From positions 1-64,000 of the forward strand of contig JAABRE010000003.1 of the NCBI GenBank assembly GCA_011391125.1: a stretch of 64,000 nucleotides of DNA. Reading direction: 5' to 3'. The notes beneath the pieces were generated by a model. That model was not told where the DNA came from and made no database searches. It saw only the letters and a program-made list of their open reading frames with translations. This DNA is from Synechococcales cyanobacterium S06. GTDB lineage: Bacteria; Cyanobacteriota; Cyanobacteriia; Cyanobacteriales; JAABRE01. Of this stretch, positions 44,601-53,605 are shown one piece after another; position 1 is the stretch's first letter; every line of letters begins with the position of its first letter. The translations under genes were made by a program, and so were the position numbers.

Positions 44601-46739
44601 TTGATTGAGTAATTGGGTTTTATCTTGTAAGGATTTTTGGATATTTATCCTTTCTAATTCGCTACTAATTCTCGTGGCAAAAATTTCCATGATTTCTTTT
44701 TTTAACTCAATATTTTCTAAAGGTTTTATTCCCAGAGCTACTATTACTCCTAAAACCTTACCTTCTGAATCAAGAAGTGGAATACCTAAGTAACTTTCTG
44801 ACTTAAGTTTCTTTGTAACTAAACTGTGGGGAAAAAGTTTTTGAAGATTCTGTTTATAGAGACAAAAAGTTTTATTCTTGATTACTTGTTCGCTAGGAGT
44901 ATTAGCTAAATCATATTCAAAATTATCAAGGATTTGACCGTTAGCATAATTAGCAATAGTTTTAATTTTATTATTATTAATTAGTTTGCCAATGATAATA
45001 TATTCAATATCTAAAGATTGAGAAATATATTTAACTAAGGACTGAAAAAAGTTCACTCCTTTTGCTTGATAAACTCCCTCGACAATAAAGCGTAAAACCG
45101 CCTCAATTTTGGTCCGTTTTTTCACTTCATCTTCTAATTGTTCACAGACTTCTTTTAAATTTGTCACCCTTGATTTAACCTGTATTTCTAACTGATTAGT
45201 GAGCTTCTGTAAACTTGCTTGAATTTGCTTACGTTCTTCGATTTGCTGTGTTAGTTTTCGATTAGCTACGCTATATTCAAAATTGCTTTTCTGTAATTTT
45301 TTTTCGATATTTTTTCTCTCAATGGCATAATAAATAGAACGGATTAATAATTGCTTATTACTATTAATTCCACTGAGAAAATCATCTTTGGTTAAGTAAT
45401 CTTGTGCTCCGTAATGCAAGCACCGCAACGGAAAATCAACTTCATCAGCTACCATGGAACTTAACACCACAACAGGAATATCTGGACAGTGTTTTTTTAC
45501 TATTAATAAGGTGTCTAATTCCTGACTATCAGGTAAGTTTAAATCCAAAATAATCACCTCAAATGTGTTCTTATTTAATTCCGTTAAAGCCTCTTGTAAA
45601 GTTAAAACATGAGTAACGGATATTTCTAAAATAAAAGGATTTTTATTCTGCAATATTTTAGTAATAATGGTGGCCTCTGTACGAGAATCTTCTACTAATA
45701 AAACTTGAATTATTTTTTTACTATGATCTATATTTTCCTGTTCATTTTTAATATAAAATAACTCTTTTTTTTCCTCTTCTAAAAGAGTTATTTTATTTTG
45801 TAAAATATTAATCAGTAAGGACATTTCCACCGGGTTTAATGATTGTAAAATAGACGTACGACTAACAATTCCTTGCAATTCTCCCCCTTGATTACAAATT
45901 ATCAAATGATTAACTTTACGTTGGAGCATTTCTTGTTGAGCATCCCATAAATAATGTTCTGGTGTTAAATAAAATAAAGGTAAATTGATCAAAGAACTTG
46001 CTTCAACTGTGTCCAAATTTAAGCCAAATACTTGAGATTGGACAATATCACTTTCAGTAATTAAACCAAGGGGAATATGCTTCGTTTTTTCTTGAGTAAT
46101 TACCACCGAACTAATTTTATAATGATTTAATAACTCAGCTATTTTTAATAAGGAGGTTTCCGGTGTAGCACAAATAACCTTTGAGGTCATTATTTCTTTA
46201 ATTTTTCTGAGTTTAAGTAAATCAGTCGGTCGTAAAATTTGACGTATAGATTCGGTGGAAATTAAACCGATAATCTGATTTTGATTATCCAGAATAGGAA
46301 GATGTCTAATCTTATATTGACGAAATAAATTTAAAGGGATAAAAATATCTTTTAACTCTGATTCTTTCAAAGTAATTAACTTCCGAGTCATTACCTGATC
46401 TACTGTAACCAGTTTAAAATCTATATTCTCTACCGTTAATCTTAATATATCTCGTTCAGTTAATAAACCAATTAACTGATTATTTTCTACCACTAAAACA
46501 CAACTAATTGTCAATTTTTGACTTTCATTAGTGGTTAATTCAGGTGCAATCGTACAATTATCATTAGTTTGATTCAATAAAGTTAAAACTTCTAATAAAC
46601 AGGTTTGAGGTGACACCATCACAGGAGAATATTCAATCACAGATTGAACGGAAATCGACTCAAGAAAAGATGATTTACTAAAGTCTAAATCAGAAATTGT
46701 GTTATTAGTAGATAAATTTGTATTCATGATAATTACCAA
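41622..46739 (-). CDS. giant hybrid kinase: CBS pairs, receiver, GAF, multiple PAS, histidine kinase
   Basis: 1705 residues (the Met at codon 5, MNTNLSTNN, may be the true start). Domains in order: two CBS pairs (~30-310; VVENNQLIGLLTERDIL, LPILDNQNQIIGLIS), a receiver (~343-465, phospho-Asp in VIILDLNLPD), coiled coil, GAF (~560-705), about six PAS/PAC units (~715-1475), then HisKA (FISMTSHEFRTPLAV) and ATPase (NNLLSNSIKYS-type N box, DSGIGIPPED, GTGLGLSIV). No membrane span. CBS pairs may sense adenine nucleotides. It lies 25 bp after a receiver-kinase gene and ends a three-gene operon. Being both a receiver and a kinase, it could integrate several inputs. Confidence 0.88.
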   Translation of the reverse strand: MVIIMNTNLSTNNTISDLDFSKSSFLESISVQSVIEYSPVMVSPQTCLLEVLTLLNQTNDNCTIAPELTTNESQKLTISCVLVVENNQLIGLLTERDILRLTVENIDFKLVTVDQVMTRKLITLKESELKDIFIPLNLFRQYKIRHLPILDNQNQIIGLISTESIRQILRPTDLLKLRKIKEIMTSKVICATPETSLLKIAELLNHYKISSVVITQEKTKHIPLGLITESDIVQSQVFGLNLDTVEASSLINLPLFYLTPEHYLWDAQQEMLQRKVNHLIICNQGGELQGIVSRTSILQSLNPVEMSLLINILQNKITLLEEEKKELFYIKNEQENIDHSKKIIQVLLVEDSRTEATIITKILQNKNPFILEISVTHVLTLQEALTELNKNTFEVIILDLNLPDSQELDTLLIVKKHCPDIPVVVLSSMVADEVDFPLRCLHYGAQDYLTKDDFLSGINSNKQLLIRSIYYAIERKNIEKKLQKSNFEYSVANRKLTQQIEERKQIQASLQKLTNQLEIQVKSRVTNLKEVCEQLEDEVKKRTKIEAVLRFIVEGVYQAKGVNFFQSLVKYISQSLDIEYIIIGKLINNNKIKTIANYANGQILDNFEYDLANTPSEQVIKNKTFCLYKQNLQKLFPHSLVTKKLKSESYLGIPLLDSEGKVLGVIVALGIKPLENIELKKEIMEIFATRISSELERINIQKSLQDKTQLLNQVISTANEGITINNIKGKFVLYNPAMTEITGYSHSEANNNERYFNSLYPDEREKLKAIKYRTKLREKKPINNLETTIKTKSGDQKTLLISSSVIRIQNEELLLSIYRDITERVEYEQALKTINQELEFRVKLRTIELQATTSRLTTLMENLQHGVLILDETQRVILINQSFCDIFEIEETPVTLIGANFSDFFIAYQDYFTTEFSERYQTIINEQKMIINEKIEFQDGRIFEIDYIPIILEHTYSGNLWMYRDITESKNYQITLEKLTKQLQRTNRELSDFKLALDQAAIVAITNPKGVITYVNDNFCEISQYSKEELIGNSHKMLNSGYHSREFWHNFWQTISQGTIWRGEVKNRQKDGTFYWLDTVIIPFLNHNNKPWQYIAIRYDITAKKEAENALKEKFAVMEAAIDGIAILKDGKYTYLNHSHLTLFGYHDLSELIGKSWQELYSQQEINRFEENVFSLLAQEKHWQGEAIGKKKDGNIILEDVSLTLMDDGTLICICRDITDKKIRETNFRTIFEQAGVGIVLVSLDGHFLKFNQQFIDIFGYSEEELQEKIVFDLVDPEELEFADQELQLFLKGEIDHVSEDKRYRHKNGSAIWVHLRSSLVKTPLGKPDYFIAILEDITNKKQAENERDRYFDISLDLISIINFECQFKRLNPAWKNTLGYTSEDLKLHPFIDFVHPEDQEKTIVVMDHLITSKYPYKVNDFENRYRCKNGEYKWISWNCVSAPEEQLIYAIARDITERKNTEIALKKSLEKEQELNELKSRFISMTSHEFRTPLAVIGSSVGILKTFGHKLSEEQKKEHLSTIQTYIKHSTTLLDDILLLNRAETGKLSFNPSYFDLPEFCQSVIQDLQISTDKHSLIFALEGKNRNNNVYLDQKLIRQILLNLLSNSIKYSAQGGPINLDLIMEEQNITFRIKDSGIGIPPEDQKHLFESFHRANNVGTIQGTGLGLSIVKKCVELHQGAITFESKINEGSTFIVTIPLTNEN

Positions 46740-46764
46740 CTAAAAATGAGGTTAATTTAATTAA

Positions 46765-47898
46765 TTACAAGGAAAAAGTGTCAAGGGAATCTTCGCAAAT
46801 ACTGCTATTTATTGGTAAAATAATCTGAACTGTGGTTTGTTTTCCTACTATACTATTGATGAATAATTTTCCTTGATATATTTCGAGTAATTTCTGAACC
46901 ATTGCTAAACCTAATCCTGAACCTTGTTGCTCATAAAGTTGGCGCTCAAACTGCCTATAAGGACCTATTTTTTGGATTTGTTCAGGGGACATTCCTCGGC
47001 CTTCATTACTAATAAATAAATGAAATTCCTGTTTTTTCACTTTCGTCGTAATTTTAACAGGAGTTCCAGGAGGCGAAAATTTAAAAGCATTATCAACCAA
47101 TTCACTGACAATTTTCTTAAAATGTTCTTCGGAAATTTGGATAATTTTTTCCTCGACATCTAATTCTAAATCCGTTGTTCGTTCCCATTTTTTAGCTTGT
47201 TCTAAGGAGACAAAATTTAAAATATTTTTAGTTTGACAGGGAATGATTGATTCTCTTATTTGTTTCAATTTCTCCGGGTTTTTCGTCGTTAATTCAAGAT
47301 TCGCATAAAGCAGAAAATTTTTAGTTAGTTTTTCTAACCTTAAACTAGAAGTTATAAATCCGTCAGTTATTTCTTCGATCTCTTCATCATTTAAATTATG
47401 ATAAAATTGTTTCAAAAATTCTGCTGATAAAATCATTCCATTTAAGGGAGTATTTAATTCATGGGAAAGGGAGGAACTAATTTCCTTAGAAATTTGAGCA
47501 ATTTCCTCTTGATAATGATGCTGAATTGTCTCCTGTTTTTTGAAACAAGCATTAATTGCACCTAATAATTCTTCAGGTGTAAAAGGTTTAGTCAAGTAAT
47601 CATCGCCGCCAATTTCTATCCCTTGACGCATATCACTTTTATCCACTTTAGCTGTTAAAAAAATGAAAGGAATTAAGGCGGTTTGTTCGTCTTTTCTAAT
47701 ACTTTTTAAAACACCATAACCATCCATTTTCGGCATCATTATATCGCATAAAATTAGGTCGGGAATGGTTTGTTTAGCTAACTCTAAACCTTCGGCACCA
47801 TCCACTGCAACAAGGGGATCAAAACCGGCTAAATGTAAAATTTGTTCGATATTCGCTCTGATCGCAGATTCATCTTCAATAACAAGAATTTTTTTCAT
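46765..47898 (-). CDS. response regulator-histidine kinase fusion
   Basis: 377 residues. An N-terminal receiver has Asp52 in LILCDIMMPKMDGYG and Lys in TKPFTPEE. A kinase follows with H146 in SSLSHELNTPLNGM and the ATPase motifs NEGRGMSPEQ and GSGLGLAMVQ. The receiver-first order is common in cyanobacterial relays, where an upstream kinase sets the activity. It lies between the GGDEF-EAL gene (47 bp gap) and the giant hybrid kinase (25 bp gap). Its receiver is strikingly similar to that of the upstream gene. Confidence 0.88.
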   Translation of the reverse strand: MKKILVIEDESAIRANIEQILHLAGFDPLVAVDGAEGLELAKQTIPDLILCDIMMPKMDGYGVLKSIRKDEQTALIPFIFLTAKVDKSDMRQGIEIGGDDYLTKPFTPEELLGAINACFKKQETIQHHYQEEIAQISKEISSSLSHELNTPLNGMILSAEFLKQFYHNLNDEEIEEITDGFITSSLRLEKLTKNFLLYANLELTTKNPEKLKQIRESIIPCQTKNILNFVSLEQAKKWERTTDLELDVEEKIIQISEEHFKKIVSELVDNAFKFSPPGTPVKITTKVKKQEFHLFISNEGRGMSPEQIQKIGPYRQFERQLYEQQGSGLGLAMVQKLLEIYQGKLFINSIVGKQTTVQIILPINSSICEDSLDTFSL

Positions 47899-47945
47899 GA
47901 CGTAATTACTCCTTAATATAAATAATTCGGATTTAACCCCTTGAT

Positions 47946-49763
47946 TTAAACTTGATCAGCTCTAATTTTAGCTATTTCACCTCGATAATAATTGCTCCAA
48001 AATCCTTGGTATCCTTGAGCTGAATTTAAGGAAATACTAGCCACAAAATCAAAAAATGTTTTAAATTCAGAAGCCGTAATCGGATGGCTAAATAAATAAC
48101 CTTGGCCAAATTGACATTTTTCTCGTTGTAAAAAGGTTAATTCTGCTGGTGTTTCAATACCTTTAACCCCAATATTAAGCCCTAAATCTTGAGCGATTTT
48201 TATGATTCCTTTAATTACCGTAATACTATGAGGATTATTATTAATCTGGCTGATAAAAGAACGATCAATTTTCAAGGTATTAAAAGGTAAATTTGCTAAA
48301 TAATTAAAGGAGGAATAACCCGTTCCCAAATCATCAAGTGCTAATTTAATCCCAAATGAACTCAATTCAGACATAACTTGCTTAGTTTGTTCTAAATTAT
48401 TACTTAAGACCGTTTCCGTTAGTTCTAATTCCAAACAATTGGCCTCGATACCTGTGGCTGTCAAAATATGCTTAATTACTTGACAAAAATTAGATTTAAA
48501 AAACTCAGCTTTTGAGATATTCACTGACATTTTTAACCCAGAAATTCCTTCTTTTTTCCAGCTCGCAAGTTGCTTACAGGCCTTATTTAAAACCCATTGA
48601 TCAATTGTCGAAATTAAGCCATTTCTTTCCGCAAAATTAAGAAATTCACCGGGATAAATTAATCCCAATTGAGGATGATGCCAACGAATCAAAGCTTCTA
48701 AACCAACAATTTTTCCGTTACGAAGATCAATTTGAGGCTGATAAAAAACCTCTAATTCTTTCCTTTCTAAAACATGATATAAATCATTTTCTAAGGTAAA
48801 TATTCTCGCAGAAATTAACTCCATTGTTGGTTTATAAAATTGATAATTATTACCCCCCCTTTTTTGAACTTCTTTCATGGCCACTTCAGCTTGAACTAAT
48901 AATTGGTTTAAACTTTTTTTCCCATTTTGAGAGAAAGTAATACCAATACTAGGCCGAATAAATATCTCATTCTTATTAATTTCAAAAGAGGAATATAAAG
49001 TTTTAATAATATCTTGGCCGATGTGTTTGATTTCATTTAAGTCAGCCACAGGCTGACCTAAAATGGCAAAGCGATCACCTCCTAAATAAGAAATAATTGC
49101 TAATGTATCCTGATTTTCTTTAAAGAGATAATTAGATAAACGTTCAGCAATAGTTTTAATCAAATAATTACCAATCACTGATCCAAAAATACTATTAATA
49201 GAATCTAATTGTCCCAATCCAATTAACCATAAAGGAAGAAAATTTTGCCGTTGTGCCGCCTCTTTTTGTAGATAAGAAAAGTTTTCTTGAAAGACAACTT
49301 CACTAGGAAGTCCAGTTAAATTATCATGGAATTTATAATAATCAGCTTCAAATTTATATTCTTCTATTTGTTCTTGGAATGATTCACTTAAACGAGCACT
49401 TTTTGCCAATCTAGTATTAACAGCATCTAATAATTCTTCTGGTGTGAAAGGTTTCATCAAGTAATCATCCGCCCCTAAATTCATTCCTTGACGAATATCA
49501 CCTCGATCCACTTTTGCTGTCAAAAAAATAAAAGGAATGGTGGCTGTTTTCGCATCTTGACGTAAGGCTGTAATTACGGAATAGCCATCCATTTCCGGCA
49601 TCATAATATCACAAATAATTAAATCTGGTAAATGTTTTTTAGCCATTTCTAAGCCCTCTACCCCATTACCCGCAGGCCAACTTTCAAAATCAGCGAATTC
49701 TAAAATTTGTTGAATGTTAGCTCTTATTTGTGGTTCATCTTCAATAACTAAAATCCTGGTCAT
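47946..49763 (-). CDS. response regulator with degenerate GGDEF and intact EAL domain
   Basis: 605 residues. Receiver at 1-125 with Asp52 (LIICDIMMPEMDGYS). The GGDEF domain (~145-310) has GGDRF at 228-232 in place of GG(D/E)EF, so cyclase activity is doubtful. The EAL domain (~325-575) keeps GLEALIRWHHP (E356), ELTETVL, DDLGTGYSS and LKIDRSFI. The likely output is cyclic-di-GMP hydrolysis controlled by phosphorylation and perhaps GTP. It is first in the operon, so the two downstream kinases are natural partners. Confidence 0.88.
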   Translation of the reverse strand: MTRILVIEDEPQIRANIQQILEFADFESWPAGNGVEGLEMAKKHLPDLIICDIMMPEMDGYSVITALRQDAKTATIPFIFLTAKVDRGDIRQGMNLGADDYLMKPFTPEELLDAVNTRLAKSARLSESFQEQIEEYKFEADYYKFHDNLTGLPSEVVFQENFSYLQKEAAQRQNFLPLWLIGLGQLDSINSIFGSVIGNYLIKTIAERLSNYLFKENQDTLAIISYLGGDRFAILGQPVADLNEIKHIGQDIIKTLYSSFEINKNEIFIRPSIGITFSQNGKKSLNQLLVQAEVAMKEVQKRGGNNYQFYKPTMELISARIFTLENDLYHVLERKELEVFYQPQIDLRNGKIVGLEALIRWHHPQLGLIYPGEFLNFAERNGLISTIDQWVLNKACKQLASWKKEGISGLKMSVNISKAEFFKSNFCQVIKHILTATGIEANCLELELTETVLSNNLEQTKQVMSELSSFGIKLALDDLGTGYSSFNYLANLPFNTLKIDRSFISQINNNPHSITVIKGIIKIAQDLGLNIGVKGIETPAELTFLQREKCQFGQGYLFSHPITASEFKTFFDFVASISLNSAQGYQGFWSNYYRGEIAKIRADQV

Positions 49764-50147
49764 CTTTTTAGTTTTTTTCCCCTTATTTTTATTAATCTTA
49801 AATAGTCAGTTTTGGCAATTATTGATTATTTGAGCCAAAATTTTAAACAGATACTTAAATTTGGTATGTAATTTTAGACAAAAGTCGAGATTAATTTAAT
49901 TATACTCTCAATATTGCCAAAATATTTCTCCTAAATTGGCGATTATTGGTAATACTAGAGAGTCAGTATAACGACTTAACTACTGTTTACTTTTCTGTAG
50001 CTTCTGAGTTAAATTACGGACAAATCTCCACGGTTGAAACATCTTGTTAAAAATTTTGCTTAAAAATCTGATTTCTGTGGTAATTGTTAATTAGCAATGT
50101 GATAATCTGACCAAGTATAATTATTAAGAATTGTGAGCAAAACTAGA
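49764..50147. other. gap upstream of the signalling operon
   Basis: Nearly 400 bp of AT-rich sequence with no open frame or clear repeat. It must contain the operon promoter; no confident -10/-35 pair could be picked. Confidence 0.4.
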
Positions 50148-50149
50148 AA

Positions 50150-50175
50150 AAAACACCCCATTACTGAGGTGTTTT
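50150..50175 (-). terminator. terminator of the rplU-rpmA operon
   Basis: AAAACACC-CCATTACTGA-GGTGTTTT, 22 bp past the rpmA stop, with T-rich sequence on the minus strand. Confidence 0.8.
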
Positions 50176-50197
50176 TCTGATGCTCAAAAGTGCTTTT

Positions 50198-50464
50198 TTA
50201 GCTTGCGACTGCAACGGGATAAACACTTATTTTACGACGAGTTTTATCTTTGTATTCAAATTTAACAACACCGTCAATTAAGGCAAATAAAGTGTCATCG
50301 TTACCACGGCCAACATTATTGCCGGGGTGAACTTTTGTGCCACGTTGACGAATCAAGATATTGCCTGCTTTGACAACTTGACCGCCGAAACGTTTAACAC
50401 CTAAGCGTTTAGAATTAGAGTCGCGACCGTTTCTTGTACTACCAGTACCCTTCTTATGAGCCAT
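50198..50464 (-). CDS. rpmA: 50S ribosomal protein L27
   Basis: 88 residues. [20 protein letters not shown] and [16 protein letters not shown]-type residues are the L27 signature. The N-terminal tail reaches the peptidyl transferase centre. It is second in the rplU-rpmA operon with a 35-bp gap holding AGGAGG before the ATG. Confidence 0.97.
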   Translation of the reverse strand: MAHKKGTGSTRNGRDSNSKRLGVKRFGGQVVKAGNILIRQRGTKVHPGNNVGRGNDDTLFALIDGVVKFEYKDKTRRKISVYPVAVAS

Positions 50465-50499
50465 TGTGTCCTCCTTAAAGTTAATGGATGATAATTAAT

Positions 50500-50883
50500 C
50501 TATTCGGCGCTATTTTCAGTTTCGGCGCTGTTTTCAGGTTGCTCCGGTGCTGTGGCAATCACATTACCGTTAACACTGATGGAATTAATCAGAAAACGGG
50601 TCATTTCTTGTCTGTGACCGCGTTTTTTGCGGGTTTTCTTTTTAGGCTGCATTTTATAGACTAAAACCTTTTTAGCCCGCCAATGTCTTAATACTGTACC
50701 TTCTACGGTAGCACCTTCGACATAAGGTTGTCCTACCGTGATGTTATTTTCATCGTGGACCAGTAATACTTTATCAATGGTGTAATCGCTTTCTTCTTCT
50801 ACAGGAAGTAATTCAATCTCATAAAAACGACCGGGTTCAACCCGCATTTGTTTTCCACCAGTTTCGATAATCGCGTAAGTCAT
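50500..50883 (-). CDS. rplU: 50S ribosomal protein L21
   Basis: 127 residues from the ATG at 50883 (MTYAIIETGGKQ), the normal L21 start; five extra codons upstream are unlikely to be translated. YKMQPKKKTRKKRGHRQ is the conserved rRNA-binding loop. An acidic tail (PENSAETENSAE) extends beyond most L21 proteins. Confidence 0.95.
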   Translation of the reverse strand: MTYAIIETGGKQMRVEPGRFYEIELLPVEEESDYTIDKVLLVHDENNITVGQPYVEGATVEGTVLRHWRAKKVLVYKMQPKKKTRKKRGHRQEMTRFLINSISVNGNVIATAPEQPENSAETENSAE

Positions 50884-51114
50884 AGATATTTTTCTCAATA
50901 ATTGGCCGTACAGGTAGCCTAAGTTTAGTTGACAGTTGATAGTTGATAGTTGACAAGTTTTTTTACTGATTTATAACTACTCACTACTAACTATTAATCA
51001 TCATTAGTTAAATTTAGGCTTTAAAAATGTCTTAACCTGTTCCGAGCAGGATTTCGACACACAATCTCTGATTTTACCTTATTTTTACTTTAATTGTCAA
51101 TGGTTAATTAACTT

Positions 51115-52248
51115 TTAAGCGGCGGCGGAAAACGAAGCAGAATAGAGAACTTCTTGGTAATAACGTTGTAATTGGGCCGTAGAGGCGGCCCAACCCCATT
51201 TTTCGGCTTCTTGACGGGCATTTTGCCGCAAAATCTCTCTTTCTGAGGAAGTCTTTAACAGACGTTGGGTGGCGGCGATCGCCCCTTGGGGGTCATGGGG
51301 CTCGAAAAGATAGCCATTAACGCCATCGGTGACAATATCAGTAATACCACCGCTGGCAGCGGCCACCACCGGACAACCTGCGGCCATAGCTTCGAGAAGC
51401 ACTAAACCGAGGGTTTCGGTGCGAGAAGGAAAAATAAAGGCATCGGCCGAAGCATAAGCCGAACCAAGTTCTAAACCGTGTAGATAACCGACAAAATGGG
51501 TATTAGTTCCGGCAAAATGTGCCTCTAAGTCCTCCCTCCCAGGTCCATCGCCAACAATGGCCAAGCGAGAGTTGGGGATAGCTTCTAAAACTCCTTTAAT
51601 TTCATCAATTTGCTTTTCGGCGGCAACTCGGCCGACATATAAAAAGAGGGGATGATCTGGGAATCCTTGGGAAAGGCGCGATCGCATTTGTTTAGTTCTT
51701 AAATGGGGTTGAAACATTTCCGTATCAACTCCCCGTTGCCACAAATCAACCCTTTCAATGCCGTGATTTACTAATTCCTGTACCATGGCGGTAGAAGTAC
51801 AAAGGTTTAATTGAGCTTGATTATGGGCAGCCTTGAGTAATTCCCACAAGAGACCTTCTAAAGCTCCTAAGCCATAATGTGATAAATACTGGGGTAAATG
51901 GGTATGATAGGAAGCAACGAGGGGAATATTCAAGGATTTAGCGAAATAAATGCCTCCTAAGCCTAAAATAGCGGGATTAACCACATGAATCAGGTCTGGT
52001 TTAAAATCTTCTAAGACATGACCAATGGAAGGCCGAGGAAAAGCCATTTTCAATTCTGGATACATGGGAAGGGGAACACCAGAAACACCATAAATTTTAG
52101 CTCCCTTGTATTCAGTTAAACCACCGTCGGGACAGACGACTAACACTTGATCGCCATTTCGTTGTAAGTGTTCCACCGTGTGACGTAAGCGAGTAACAAT
52201 ACCGTCAACTTTAGGTAAAAATGTTTCTGTAAAAAGGGCAATGCGCAT
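51115..52248 (-). CDS. sqdX: sulfoquinovosyltransferase SqdX
   Basis: 377 residues, GT4-type glycosyltransferase. The start MRIALFTETFLPKVDGIVTR is the SqdX/SQD2 hallmark. The donor-binding EX7E lies in FPSRTETLGLVLLEAMAAG and the phosphate loop in VGRVAAEKQ. It transfers sulfoquinovose from UDP-SQ to diacylglycerol, the last step of SQDG synthesis at the membrane. sqdB is not adjacent. Confidence 0.92.
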   Translation of the reverse strand: MRIALFTETFLPKVDGIVTRLRHTVEHLQRNGDQVLVVCPDGGLTEYKGAKIYGVSGVPLPMYPELKMAFPRPSIGHVLEDFKPDLIHVVNPAILGLGGIYFAKSLNIPLVASYHTHLPQYLSHYGLGALEGLLWELLKAAHNQAQLNLCTSTAMVQELVNHGIERVDLWQRGVDTEMFQPHLRTKQMRSRLSQGFPDHPLFLYVGRVAAEKQIDEIKGVLEAIPNSRLAIVGDGPGREDLEAHFAGTNTHFVGYLHGLELGSAYASADAFIFPSRTETLGLVLLEAMAAGCPVVAAASGGITDIVTDGVNGYLFEPHDPQGAIAATQRLLKTSSEREILRQNARQEAEKWGWAASTAQLQRYYQEVLYSASFSAAA

Positions 52249-52457
52249 AAATTTAAAAGATTTTAGTTATTGTTAAAGCGTTCTTGATAGGTAAATGTAT
52301 CAGACATGGAGGTATTTAGTTAAATTTTAGCCAAAGTTTAACCATTCCTTCTCAAAATATCCAGCTTTGGCTTGCAATTAATGGGCAAGTATAGTCAAAA
52401 AATTAGACTTTATTTGGCCAACTTATCAAACCATCGACTGAGCTAATAGGGAAGAGA

Positions 52458-52564
52458 TATAGCAGATTCGGATTAAATGAGATACAAGCCCTCACCCCCC
52501 TACCCCCCTCATCCCAAAGGGAGAGGGGGGAAAAAGAGGCAAAATATCAACTTAAAATGCTATA
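52458..52564. mobile_element. ~105-bp MITE-like repeat, subtype B (copy 8)
   Basis: TATAGCAGATTCGGATTAAATG ... ATCAACTTAAAATGCTATA with the C-rich core, followed by TAGGTAA heptamers to ~52583. Confidence 0.85.
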
Positions 52565-52680
52565 ATAGGTAATAGGTAATAGGGAAGAAAAGCGAGCTAT
52601 TTTTTGATCAATATTCTCAAATTTTAACCTTGTCAAGTATATAATCAAAATAGAATCTCAAATAAAATTAGTTTATTAAA

Positions 52681-53460
52681 ATGAATAAGATTATTACTAT
52701 TACAATTGTTTTTGTGGCTTTAATGTCACCGTTTTATCCATTAAAAATTGCTGCTTCTGAACTGTCAACTAATTCTTCATCAGAAGCAATAGAACGGTCT
52801 GGGTCTAACTATAATTCAGAAGAATTGAAAACTTTAGCCCGTGGAATTACGGTGAAAATTTACTCAGGAAATACTTCTGGTTCAGGAATTATTATTAAAA
52901 GGAAAAATGACTTTTATACAGTGGTAACCAATGATCATGTGTTAAGAAAAGGTAAAAGTGATTACCGTATTAAAACCGAAGATGGTACAATTTATCCCGC
53001 TTTTATCATTCCTAATCCTAAATTTGAGCATTATGATTTAGGTTTATTAAAATTTAGCAGTAATAAGGAATATAAAATAGCCACATTAGGTAATTCTAGT
53101 AAATTACAAGCAGGAGATCGTGTGATTGCGACTGGTTTTCCTATTACTGCGGATGTGGAAATTGATGATGGTTTTAATTTTACTGAAGGTTTAGTTACTC
53201 TGATTCCCCAAAAAGCCCTCTTAGATGGTTATCAAATTGGCTATACTAATCTGATTCAAAAGGGAATGAGTGGTGGTCCGGTGTTGAATGTAGCGGGCGA
53301 AGTTGTGGCTATTAATGGAATGCACGCTTATCCTTTGTGGGGTGATCCTTATTTATACCAAGATGGTGATCAACCTTCCCCTGAAGATAAGCAAATTATG
53401 ACTCGTTCTAGTTGGGCTATTCCTATTAATACTTTTGCGCAATTAATAATTAATAATTAA
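52681..53460 (+). CDS. exported trypsin-like serine protease
   Basis: 259 residues. A signal peptide spans ~1-26 (IVFVALMSPFYPLKIAAS). The trypsin-like fold has His86 (TNDHVL), Asp119 (HYDLGLL) and Ser197 (GMSGGPVL), a full triad. There is no PDZ domain, so it is shorter than HtrA/Deg proteases and likely periplasmic. The -10-like TATAAT (~52640) lies about 40 bp before the ATG. Substrate unknown. Confidence 0.85.
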   Translation: MNKIITITIVFVALMSPFYPLKIAASELSTNSSSEAIERSGSNYNSEELKTLARGITVKIYSGNTSGSGIIIKRKNDFYTVVTNDHVLRKGKSDYRIKTEDGTIYPAFIIPNPKFEHYDLGLLKFSSNKEYKIATLGNSSKLQAGDRVIATGFPITADVEIDDGFNFTEGLVTLIPQKALLDGYQIGYTNLIQKGMSGGPVLNVAGEVVAINGMHAYPLWGDPYLYQDGDQPSPEDKQIMTRSSWAIPINTFAQLIINN

Positions 53461-53605
53461 TTATTATTAATTATTAATTATTAATTATTAATTATCAACT
53501 AAGTAGAGGGCCATTTCAGTTATCAGTTAAAAATAACTATCAACTATCAACTATCAACTATCAACTATCAACTGTCAACTATCAACTGTCAACTATCAAC
53601 TATTT
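53461..53605. repeat. ATTAATT and ATCAACT heptamer arrays
   Basis: About five ATTAATT-type heptamers follow the protease stop, then ATCAACT heptamers run to the DUF815 gene and into its last codons. Confidence 0.8.
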
